NCBI GenBank assembly: GCA_033239525.1
Contig: BSYO01000024.1
Coordinates: 7,339,991 to 7,403,990 of the forward strand
Direction: 5' to 3'
Length of the DNA stretch: 64,000 bases
DNA from: Nepenthes gracilis
Lineage: Eukaryota > Streptophyta > Magnoliopsida > Caryophyllales > Nepenthaceae
Shown: piece after piece, positions 22,911-32,381 of the stretch
Numbering within the stretch: position 1 is the stretch's first letter
How the letters are laid out: every line of letters begins with the position of its first letter
The notes under the pieces: generated by a model
Databases searched by the model: none
Told to the model about the DNA's origin: nothing
Seen by the model: only the letters and a program-made list of their open reading frames with translations
Made by a program: the position numbers and the translations under genes

Positions 22911-23815
22911 GCCTCACCAAGCAAGTGAAATTGAGTTGAAAAATAAGTATTCACATTGAGAAAATGATTTAACTTATACATCTTTTTTTCATAGTGTGAT
23001 CCCTTATAGTAACCACGTTCATTTTAGATGGAGTCCACAACTAGCAATTGAAATGAGTCATCAATAATTATAGAAGTTTAATAGATATTTTATATTTTTA
23101 TGCTTTTATTAAATGGAGAATAAGAAGAGAACAACTAGACCCTTGGACAACTTAAATGTGTGGTCTAGAAATCGGGCCCATCAATGTGGAAGGACCTGTC
23201 GATCTTGATGTTATTATATTGGGAACACACCCCCAAGTGGTGTCTCATACTGTAACTTTCCTCGGTCGTTGACTGTCCTTCAATTTTCAATGCAATGCTG
23301 GTGTCTTTGTACAATCACCTCCATTCTTTGTCTGAAAATGATATTCAAGATTGTAAGGGATACGCATGGTCAGAGAAGGGCAAATAATAGTTCAAAACTG
23401 CTACCTTACTTAATTCCAGGATCCGTAGTTGCCCTAACTTTTTGAGGAGTTTGATTTACAGGATTAGGCTGGACTGCAGAAAGGAAAACCAATAGAGGCA
23501 CCCAACAAAGTCCCCTTACTATCCAAAGAGCTAGAGAAATATAATCAAACAAATCTTTAATGGATCCAAACCTGAAGCAGGAACTAATCACTTTCCTGTA
23601 AAACAAATGTGATGTCTTTGCTTAGTGACTGGCTAGCAAGCCTAGAATTCCAACTAAAAGGATTGTTTATTGGCTGAACATCATCCGTTGGCATAAGCTG
23701 GTCCAATAAAAAATGGAGATTCTATAAAAAACCTAGAAGCAATTTGTAAAAAGGCAAAAATTCACTGACGTTATATTCTTTTGCAAAGTAAAGTACATAG
23801 ACTTGATGTCTAACA
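22911..23815. other. Unassigned stretch between relic L and copia J
   Basis: Position and strand would fit the protease and early RT of relic L, but I could not read those motifs. A 66-codon minus-strand frame at 23,406-23,606 has a hydrophobic middle (SLALWIVRGLCWVPLLVFLS) that could form a membrane segment. I do not recognise it, and with no further context I treat it as probably fortuitous. Confidence 0.3.
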
Positions 23816-23862
23816 TGTTGAGTTACCCATAAGAGAGTGACCGGCCGGCATTTTTTTCGACA
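23816..23862 (+). repeat. Vestigial 5' LTR of copia J (47 bp)
   Basis: Starts TGTTGAGTTACCCAT and ends GGCATTTTTTTCGACA, i.e. the two copia LTR termini with the middle missing. It is followed after two bases by the primer site, which fixes its right end. Confidence 0.5.
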
Positions 23863-23864
23863 AG

Positions 23865-23875
23865 TGATATCAGAG
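23865..23875 (+). promoter_or_regulatory. Primer-binding site of copia J
   Basis: TGATATCAGAG is one base away from the canonical initiator-methionine tRNA site TGGTATCAGAG and lies two bases after an LTR-like CA end. Confidence 0.65.
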
Positions 23876-23898
23876 ACAAATTATAAACTGTCGGTTGG

Positions 23899-24358
23899 AT
23901 GGCGTCATCATCGAAGAATGCGCCATTTAATGTTGAGCTGTTTAATGGTAAAATAACTTCATCATTTGGTAGAAAAGAGTGAGGAATATTTTGACCTCAG
24001 AAGGGATGAAAAAAGCTCTTTGGAGAAATGAGGAGACGAGTTGCTCCACGTAGGGGAAGCACAGAGCTTGCCATGCCAGGAGACGAGTTGGGTGATTGAC
24101 AGTGGTGCTTCACACCATGTGACACTGAGCAAATCCCACTTCACGAGTTAAACGCCCGTAGGCCACGGGGTATTGAAGATGGGTAACGGTGGCTCGTCTA
24201 GGGTGATCGACATTAGGAATGTTTGCTTGAGGACAAGCAATAAAAACAAACTAGTGCTGAAGGGCGTGCGATATGCCCCAAATTTGAGGTTAAATGTAAT
24301 TTCAATCGGAAAGTTTGATGAAGAACGCTTCAGGACAGCATTTGGTGATAGCCAATGG
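23899..24358 (+). pseudogene. Copia J gag start fused to protease remnant
   Basis: ATG at 23,899 opens a gag-like start (MASSSKNAPFNVELFNGK). After several stops the reading moves to the protease end at 24,173-24,358: KMGNGGSSRVIDIRNVCLRT, LKGVRYAPNLRLNVISIGKF and RTAFGDSQW, matching the copia protease/pre-integrase boundary. The gag body, zinc knuckle and DSGA site are missing between them, so a deletion preceded the insertion of K, which truncates the reading at 24,358. Confidence 0.75.
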
Positions 24359-26574
24359 TGTGACGAAACGGGCCATAATCCTCTTATGACCTCCATCAGT
24401 ATTCATACTAAGTGGACAGACCAGAGCTCTTGCTGGGTTATAGCACTCGTTTGTCCATATAATATGCAAGAGAGGAATGAGTCGAATATGGATAATCATA
24501 CATAATTTAAATTTAATAGCATACACAGGATCCAAACGGCTGGACTTATTAAGTCAGCCCAAACTTGGCTGGTCAAGATTCTCGGTCAGCCTTATCTAAG
24601 TCGGTTGGCTATAGAAAGGAGCTTTTAACGAATGAGATGCCACTAGAAACCAAAATTATCCAAACTATAAAATTTAGTGGAAGCACATAATTATCCATTG
24701 ATTTATACAGTGTAAATCATAATACAAAGTCTCCAAAAGGACCAAAATACATTAAGTTGATCAAAACTGCTACATGACTCCAGATTCATCCTCCTACCTA
24801 GTTAGACCGTCAGACTCTATTCTTTCTCGTTCGAAAGAAATTTTTACTCATTTGAAGGTAAGAAAAATAGTACGGAGTTAGTAGATTGCTCCATAAGGTA
24901 CAAATAAATAAAGGCATCTATACTTATTATTTCAAAATAAAATCAAAAGAAATAGAAATGAGAGCGCCAGCATGCAGGAGTACAAAACATGAATCCAATG
25001 CATTTTCATGAGAACTGATTTCCAAACGAGTTCCAAATCCAAAATCAACTTTCCATTCAAAACAATAGTTATATTTTAGACCTACAGTATTCGGCCATTA
25101 TATCAAAATTGCCTACATTTAAGGCCTGCAATTACTCGACCATTATATCAAAATCGGCTACATTTAAACTCTGTAACTACTCGACCATCATATCGAAACT
25201 GGTTACATTAAAGGTCTATAGCTATTTGGCCATTATATCAAAACTGGTTACATTTAAGACCAGCAACTGCTCGATTGTCCTATCTTGAGCATAAAAAAAT
25301 TTGAAATATTTAAAGAGCAATCTTACTTTTACAAGTGGCGAATAAACATACAATCAAATGAAGTCTTTAAATAGCAAACTGATATTCATTGGCAATAATT
25401 AACCATGCAACATGACTTTTCCCGTTTACCAAAACTTTGAACTATACTAGATCTTATAGAAATGTTGAACTCAAATATCAAGATGAATACCAACAAAATT
25501 CCAAACGTAAACCATGAATAAATCCCAACATATAAAACATAATACATGCATAGAGCATGAAATGTGAGAAAATAATCATCTTTGCATTCGTTATGTATAA
25601 AAATAGCGAAGAAGGGTATTAGAATAATAATACTCGAAGGATTCGGACAAGAATTAGTAATAGCCAAGGATAAAGTATAGAGTACACTCACATGAAATTA
25701 TGATCTATGAACTTCCCTTAAAACTGGCCGGAAACTCTTCTTCTCTTTCTTCTCCTTTGTGCTTCTCTCATAGCTTACCCCAAACCCTTTCCTAACTCCC
25801 AAAGTTCAACATTTATAGATTAGAGGATTGGTGGGAGTAGGTGGGGGTAAGTCACTTATTTAGTACTTCTTTTCTTTTCCTGTTTCTCCTTTTAGAAGAT
25901 CAACGGAGTAAGTAGAAGTAGGTAACTTACTCTGATTTTCCCAATTAGACTTTAATCAAACTGGCAGAGAAATTAGTCCGGTTACTATCTTTCTAAGTCT
26001 TCAGTCTCTATCATAAATATTCGATTATTACTGCTTATTTATAGTCTGTGGTTTCGTAGGAATTTCGATTATTTCTCCATATTTCAGTCAATGACTATAA
26101 ATTCGGTCATCTCCTTTATTCCAGACAACTCAACAATTCAGTTCGGTTAGCTCTCCAAGTTTCGAACAGTTTAACAATTTTTTGATAGCTCCACAATTTC
26201 TGGACAGCTTATCTAATCCGACCGGCTATCCTAACCAGCCATCTAATTCTTCAGTTGTTTTGTCATTAAAATTGATCAACTACACACCAAATTCGATCAA
26301 CGTTTCTAGTTCGGTCACTACCTTAACCGTTCTTCTATTTTAATCCGATCAACTTGTGATCGGTCAACCTTCCTATCTGGCCAACTTTCTTAATTTGGTC
26401 AGGTTACTACCTTGGTCTATTTCTCCATTAAGGCGGTCAATTATGCTAATTGGTCAACTTTCTAATCAAGTCAACCATCTTAACAGATCAACGATTCTGG
26501 TTGGTTAATATGTTACCTAGGCTGATTTTCCCATTGAAGCTGAGAGGCTAAGTCCTAGAAACCAAATCCTTATA
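24359..26574 (-). repeat. Element K 3' LTR
   Basis: Starts TGTGACGAAACGGGCC and ends AAATCCTTATA. The start matches the inner end of the solo LTR at 6,043 (TGTGACGGATTGGGTCAT), placing K in the same broad family. A minus-strand TATA-like sequence is at 25,809-25,816. The element-proximal part (26,200-26,520) is rich in GGTCAAC/TTGACC motifs. It carries four full and one partial 45-bp tandem units (25,084-25,290). Confidence 0.88.
25084..25290. repeat. 45-bp tandem repeat, four and a half units, in K 3' LTR
   Basis: Units follow the pattern GCCTGCAACTACTCGGCCAT, then TATATCAAAACTGG and a (C/T)TACATTTAA end. Units are diverged from one another by about as much as from the units of the other LTR. 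Confidence 0.85.
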
Positions 26575-27070
26575 CTTTTCCACCACTTATAGAAATGTCG
26601 TCTTTGAAATTTGATGAATCTCAAAATTTAACAATTGGGAAAAGCCCTTTTCAAATTCTAACTTCATTTTCCTACGCCACATCCTTGATCTCATGACTTA
26701 TCCTAAAAAGGCCTTACCCAAATGAATTATCCAAATTCCCAGCATCTCATGTTTTCCTATCCAACCCTGGTTAGAATTTTATCATAAGACAGGTTTCTAG
26801 GCTCTCAAAACGATTATCCAGATCACAAACCTACTTCTTCAATTACGATAATCCACCCAATTTCAAAGGTAGGTCCATTGTTGACTACCTCTCTTAGTTC
26901 AAAACTTCAAACAAACCAACAGGCTCTCACCTCAATACTTTCTAAGCTTCGAGAATGAACATACACTTAGAACCTCAATCTTATTCTGTGATTTCTGGGC
27001 CATGGGCCCACCATGTTTCCACTGTGCTATTCTGATTGGCCATCTACTTGCGTACTAAACTTCAATTTGC

Positions 27071-27427
27071 ATGTTTTCTCCATTGGTTCTTATTAAATAT
27101 TTAGGTTACACAGTTGCTATAGACCTAAGAAGGTTCCAAAGATATCAATATGTCAAATATAAAACCCATAATCCTCAAACTACAACTAACCTAGGAAACA
27201 TAGTTGAGGTAATTATCCCAACATTTTGGTATAATCTTCAAGTTGCCATCGAAACCTCAAAACCAAAATATTTAGCAACTTATCATGATATAGACCCGCT
27301 AACTTATTCACCTCGATCGAATAATCTAATTCGCGATGGATGGGCTATCTTATTCTACCAATTCACAATTATCCAAATGGTATCACTAATTATTGCTGCC
27401 ATAACAATTTCGAATCTGACACGGTGA
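27071..27427 (+). CDS. Unrecognised open reading frame of 118 codons inside element K
   Basis: It starts MFSPLVLIKYLGYTVAIDLR and contains a stretch of ordinary protein-like composition (YLATYHDIDPLTYSPRSNNL, RDGWAILFYQFTIIQM) ending in a hydrophobic run. It lies on the strand opposite to K. Downstream, interrupted frames of similar character continue for about 450 bp to a 15-base A run. I do not recognise a family. Candidates are a captured host exon or an integrated foreign coding sequence; a chance frame is also possible. Confidence 0.3.
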   Translation: MFSPLVLIKYLGYTVAIDLRRFQRYQYVKYKTHNPQTTTNLGNIVEVIIPTFWYNLQVAIETSKPKYLATYHDIDPLTYSPRSNNLIRDGWAILFYQFTIIQMVSLIIAAITISNLTR

Positions 27428-27887
27428 AGGCTTCTTATCTCATAATACTGGGACGTCACCACCTAGGAGGCAACTCTCTTTTGCTTAAATATTAGGAGCT
27501 ACTCGAGATTCACCATATCATAACTCCTATTAATTCTCATGCAAAGGTCCCAACAACTAATTCCAAATTACGGGTGGAGTGATTCCAATCATAGACCCAA
27601 AGAAGCCACCCATATATGATGTAGGGGAAATACAATCTAAGCCCTTCTCAAAAGCATCAAATTTACTTGACCCATCAGGGATTAACCTAAACGATAAAGT
27701 CGGCAATTAATACTTATCAAACGATTTACAACTCAAAATTTCACAGCCCAACTACAAGATGCAATATCTTACCAATCCAATTTACACTAGTATGGTGGCT
27801 CACTAATCCAATTGCCACCCAAAATTAGGTTAGGCTCGATACCTCAAAACAACCCAATTTAGCCCAGTCAATCATATTTACAGATAC

Positions 27888-27902
27888 AAAAAAAAAAAAA
27901 AA
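27888..27902 (+). other. Run of 15 adenines
   Basis: An uninterrupted A tract lies at the plus-strand 3' side of the unexplained segment. It could mark the tail of a retroposed transcript, but simple A runs also occur by chance in this AT-rich window. Confidence 0.4.
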
Positions 27903-27999
27903 TACCATGGTCATCGATATAACTAACATAATTTTATGGTCCTCAAATAAAGGAATAACCTTAGGAAACACAGTATATAAAAGAAATTATAGATTTAGA

Positions 28000-28440
28000 A
28001 CCCAACAATATGTATACTGAAAAATCTTACCTTCTACCATATCTGTTGAAACTTCTGCCTTCTTCATAAAGACGGCAAACATTTTGGCCAAGGACATTTG
28101 GGTTGGATCTGGGGCTCGCTTCGAATGAGGATAATTTCTTACCTTATGTATGTCCACAATTATAACAAACTCCCAGTATCTTAAAATAATGCTTGCCCCC
28201 ATACAACTTCCTACAATGAGGACACAATTTTGCTAATATCCTTGAGGTTGGCGCTAATTGGTCGGACTCCTTTCTTTACTCCGGTTGCTTAGCCTTCTTC
28301 GGCAGTCTCCTAGATCTCACACTGGAGCCGGCACCAAAACTACTCCGACTAGATATCTTCTTCTGAAAAACTCCTTTTTCACAAATTTCTTTTCATAAAT
28401 GATAGTCCTATTTACCATTTCTTTAGCTAACACTTCAATT
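28000..28440 (-). pseudogene. gag C-terminal part of element K
   Basis: Minus-strand readings give AKEMVNRTIIYEKKFVKKEF, parallel to VLDRALIFEKELKIHKFF in element H gag. These are followed by a decayed CCHC region (YWEFVIIVDIHKVRNYPH) and VSTDMVEGKI, parallel to the VVEGTL start of the protease. Several frameshifts. The N-terminal half of gag, between here and the primer site, is not readable, and the protease is cut off at about 28,000. Confidence 0.6.
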
Positions 28441-28674
28441 TCTGAAACAAGAATAACTCAGATAACAATTTGGCCTAAGCAGTAACTAGAACACAAACCT
28501 TCCTGAACACCACGTCCTAGTCCTACTTAGTGCTAGCTTGGTTGACCGGACTAGGATAGCTAAGTCTAACCAGTCTAACTTAGTTGTCCAATAACTTCAT
28601 TTATTCATCCGATCAATCTTAATCTATACTCAACTTTTGCATAATTTCAAATCAAATCTAAGGCATCTCTTTTT

Positions 28675-28685
28675 CTCTAATACCA
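28675..28685 (-). promoter_or_regulatory. Primer-binding site of element K
   Basis: The minus strand reads TGGTATTAGAG two bases inside the 5' LTR, an initiator-methionine tRNA site with one change. Confidence 0.8.
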
Positions 28686-28687
28686 CC

Positions 28688-30958
28688 CGTGACAGAATGG
28701 GCCATAATACTCTTATAACCTCCGTCAGTGTTCATACTAAGTGGACAGGACCGGAGCTCTTACTAGGCTATAGCACTCGTCCATCCATATAACATGCAAG
28801 AGAGGAATGAGTTGAATATGGATAATCATACATAATTTAAACTTAATAGTGTACACAGGATCCAAACGGCCAAACTTCTTAAGTCGGCCCCAACTTGGCC
28901 TGCCAAGATCTTGGTTAGCCTTATATAGGTCGGTTGGCTATAGAAATGAGCCTTTAATGAATGAGATGTCACTAGGAATCAAAATTACTCAAACCATAAA
29001 ATTTAGCGAAAACACATAATTATCCATTAATTTATACAGCAAAAATCATAATACAAAGTCTCTTAAAGGACCAAAATACATCAAGTTGATCAAAACTGCA
29101 ACATGACTGCAGATCCGTCCTCTTGTCTAGCTAAACCATCCAACTCTATTCTCTCTTGTTCGGAAGGAATTCTTGCACATTTGAAGGTAAGAAAAATAGT
29201 AAGGAGTGAACAGATTGTTCAATAAGGTATAAATAAATAAAGGCATATATACTTATTACATCTAAACGAAATCAAAAAAACAAAAATGAGAGCACCAGCA
29301 TGTAGGAGTCTAAAACATGAATCCAATACATTTTCATGAAAACTGATTTCCAAATGATTTTCAAATCCAATATCAACTTTTCGTTTAAAACACAGGCTAT
29401 ATTTTGGGCTTGAAGCTACTCGGCCATCATATTAAAACTGGTTATATTTAAGGCTTGCAGCTACTCGGCCATCATATCAAAACTGGTTATATTTAAGGTA
29501 TGCAACTACTCGGCCATCATATCAAAAATGACTACATTTAAGGCCTGCAACTACTCAGCCATTATATTGAAACTGGCTACATTTAAGACCTGTAACTATT
29601 CGTCTATCATATTGAAACTGGCTATATTTAATGCCTGTAGCTACTCGTCGTCATATCTTGAGCTTTAAAAAATCTAAAATCTTTAAAGAGTAGTCTTACT
29701 TTTACAAATGACGAATAAACATGCAATCGGATAAAGTCTTTAAATAGCAAACTCATATTCGTTGACAATAATTAAACATGCAACATGACTTTTCCTATTT
29801 ACCAAAGCTTTGAACTTTACCAAGATCTTACGAAATGTCGAACTCAAATATCAAGAGGAATACCAACGAAATTTCAAACGTAAACCATGAATAAATCCCA
29901 ACATATAAAATATAATACATGCACTGAGTATGAAACGTGAGAAAATAATCATCATTGCATGCATTACAAATAAATATAGCGAAAAAGGGCATTAAAATGA
30001 TAATACTCAAAGGATTCAGACAAGAATTAGCAATGGTTAAGGATGAAGTATAGAATACACTTGTTTGAAATTTTGCTCTATGAACTTCTCTTACTTAGAT
30101 CTGGTTGGAAACTCTTCCCCCCTTCTTCTCCTTCGTGCTTCTCTCAGCGTGCCCCGGCCTTTTTCTCAACTCCCAAAGTTCAGTATTTATAGACCAGAGA
30201 GTCGGTGGGAGAAGGTGGAGGTAAGTCACCTACTTGGTACTTCTATTCTTTTCTCATTGTTTCTATAGAAGGTCAACAGAGTAGGTGAAAGCAGGTAACC
30301 TATTCTGATTTGGCCGATCAAATTTTAATCAAATCGGCAGACAAACCAGTCTGGTTACTATTTTTGTAAGTCTTCGGTCTCTATCATAAATCCTTGGTTG
30401 TTATTGCTTATTTATAGTCCGCGGTTTCTTAGGCATTTCAGTTATTTCTCCAAATTCTGGTCAACGATTATAAATTTGGTCATCTCTTTTATTCCAGACA
30501 ACTCAACAATTCAGTTTGGTTAGCTCTCCAAATTCCAGACAGCTTAACAATTTTCAGACAACATAATTTTTGGACAGCTTATCTAATCCGATCGGCCATC
30601 TACTTCGTCAATTATTTTGTCATTAAAGCTGATCAACTATACGCAAATCTGGTCAACTTTTCTAGTCCAGTCACTACCTTAACCGTTCTTCTATTTTAAT
30701 CCGATCAACTTGTGACCGGTCTACTTCTCTTACTAGTCAACCTTCCTATCTGGCCAACTTTCTTAATCCGGTCAGGTTGCTACCTTAGCTAATTTCTCCA
30801 TTATGGCAGTCAACTATGCTAATTGGTCAACTTTCTAATTCGGTCAACCGTCCTAACAGGTCAACAATTCTTGGTCGATTAATATGTTACATAGGCTGAT
30901 TTTTCTATTGAAATTGAGAGGCTAAGTCCGAGGAACCCGATTCTTATAAGTGAAAACT
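28688..30958 (-). repeat. Element K 5' LTR
   Basis: Repeats 24,359-26,574. It is about 55 bp longer, mostly because it has one more 45-bp tandem unit (29,402-29,660). A minus-strand TATA box (TATAAATA, 30,184-30,191) lies at the point corresponding to the one in the other LTR. Confidence 0.88.
29402..29660. repeat. 45-bp tandem repeat, five and a half units, in K 5' LTR
   Basis: Same unit as at 25,084-25,290 (CTACTCGGCCATCATATCAA core) with one additional copy. Neighbouring sequence on both sides aligns between the LTRs, so the copy number changed after or during replication of K. Confidence 0.85.
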
Positions 30959-31302
30959 CACCAAAGATGCTTCAATTATGGTAAGAAAAAGTAGGAAATC
31001 AAGACGGAACCTGATAAATGCTTGTATTACCAAGAAAAATGCCAAGATGACCAGAGGGGCATTGGTCAAGGTGGCAGGAGGAGGTGGTCAAGGTGGAGTG
31101 TAAGTGAAAATGATTCTACCGTAGAGAAAGTGTTAAAGGGGAGTGGGACTATTCTAGGATCAGTGGAGTGGAAGAAGGCATCATTTAGGGTTGCGGAGGC
31201 TAATGTCGTAGTTCCCAATTGAGGGAAGGCTATCTAAAGGCAGGAGATGACGGTTACCAAGAAAAGACGAAGGTTTTCCCCATAAGGTTGTGAGGAAAAG
31301 TT
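30959..31302 (+). pseudogene. 3' interior remnant of copia J with polypurine tract
   Basis: The plus-strand readings (RCFNYGKKK, CLYYQEKC, then a Gly/Arg-rich stretch) resemble decayed copia zinc-knuckle sequence. The segment ends with GTGAGGAAAAGTT (31,290-31,302), the same polypurine tract used by copia M, directly before a TGTTGGG LTR start. Coding assignment is weak; the tract and LTR junction are firm. Confidence 0.45.
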
Positions 31303-32381
31303 TGTTGGGTTCGGTCACTCCCTTTTGGGCAACTCAACAAACGGGTTTTTTCATTAGAGGATTCAAACAAGGTTTGTGGCTATTGACCAGTCGGGGAAGG
31401 AAGGTAAAATGGCCGGTCAACATTCGGTTGACCGGTGAGAAAGGTTATAGGAAGGCAAAATGGCGGTTCATAGAAGGGACAACTGGTTGAGAATGGAATC
31501 TAGTCAACATGTAGTTAATTGGCTGAGAAAGGCACACATTATGCAAAATTGGCAAGTTGGGGCAAAATGGCCGGTTGCACCATTTTGTTGGGTTGGGCCA
31601 TTTTGTTAGGTTGGAAAAAAATAGCCGATTGCACCATTTTGTCAAGGTGGGCCATTTTGCCAGGTTGGGGCAAAATGGTTGGTTGTGCAGGATTTGTCAG
31701 TTGTGCAGAAATGGCCGGTTACGGCAAATTGGCCGGTTGGGCGAAAATGATCAGTTGGAAAAAATGGCCGGTTGGAGCCAAGGTGACAATTTCCGATTGG
31801 AAAAATCTCAGAGTGGCCAATTTGTTGGAGTGACAAGCCAGGAATTTACCGGTTGGTATTACAAGTATGGAAAAAGGTCGAGGTGCCGATGACGACCGAG
31901 GTTGCTGAGCGCAGTACCACTCGAGTATATGTGATAATGTACAAGGATTTTGTCAATGCCTTGGAATTGTAAAGCCAAAAGTTGGTCACTTGCAACATCT
32001 ATTTAATCAACTTTTTCAAAAAGGAAAGTTGACTTCCTGAGATGGCACCCGATTGATTGTGAAGGTCAACTTCTCCCGATAGAATGGCGATTTGCATGTT
32101 GGCGATGATTTGCAAGTTGGTGGTAGGTTTTGCCACACGCAACCTACCTATTGGACAGTTTGTCTATGGGCAAAATCAATATATATATATATATGTATAT
32201 GCATACTGGGCATGCAGGTTCGTGCGGCGATGTTGAGGCGAAGTCCATACATATGTGAAAGAAAAGAGAGTGGAGTGCACAACCAGTGAGAGGAAGAAGA
32301 GAAAAAATAGAGAGATAAGAGTGATGTGAGAGTTTCCTCACTCTAGAGTTGTTTTTCTTACTTTTTCTTTGGTGTGCAGCA
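31303..32381 (+). repeat. 3' LTR of copia J, possibly truncated at its end
   Basis: Begins TGTTGGGTTCGGTCACTCCC like the solo LTR at 2,425. Shares with it an array of GGCAAAATGGCCGGTTG-type units (31,555-31,800) and the inverted W-box pair GGTCAACATTCGGTTGACC (31,414-31,432). An AT dinucleotide run lies at 32,182-32,200. The expected AACA end is not seen before element H sequence begins at 32,382, so the last bases may be missing. Confidence 0.7.

Larger units (their letters stand above)
26575..27986. other. Non-gypsy sequence in the interior of element K
   Basis: Where protease, RT and integrase would be expected on the minus strand, none of their motifs can be read. The plus strand instead has a 118-codon open frame (27,071-27,427), further coding-like pieces downstream, and a run of 15 A at 27,888-27,902. 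This suggests captured or inserted foreign sequence rather than decayed pol, but its ends are not defined by repeats I could find. Confidence 0.45.
24359..30958 (-). mobile_element. Gypsy element K (Del/Tekay-like), pol replaced by unrelated sequence
   Basis: LTRs at 24,359-26,574 (2.2 kb) and 28,688-30,958 (2.27 kb) align along their length. On the minus strand the interior has a primer site (28,675-28,685) and the C-terminal part of gag (about 28,000-28,440). The rest (26,575-27,986) has no gypsy pol motif. The outer pentamers AATGG and AGTGA share three of five bases, so a target duplication is doubtful. It sits inside copia J. Confidence 0.85.
23816..32381 (+). mobile_element. Copia element J, internally deleted and interrupted by gypsy K
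   Basis: Left end: a 47-bp LTR remnant, primer site and gag start. Right end: purine tract GTGAGGAAAAGTT and a 1.08-kb LTR starting TGTTGGGTTCGGTCACTCCC. Both ends use the copia LTR termini seen in element M and the solo LTR at 2,425. Gypsy K (24,359-30,958) lies in its protease-coding region. What remains of J outside K is only about 0.85 kb of coding remnant, so most of pol is missing. Target duplications are not evident (TAACA left, GATAC right). Assigning both ends to one insertion is an inference from strand, lineage and position. Confidence 0.55.

Noticed and set aside
23406..23606. Membrane protein fragment of 66 codons
   Set aside because: Single short frame with one hydrophobic run, no splice context and no recognisable family; noted only in the description of the stretch.
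25084..29660. CRISPR-like array
   Set aside because: The 45-bp units are contiguous with no spacers, are diverged and lie in plant LTRs.
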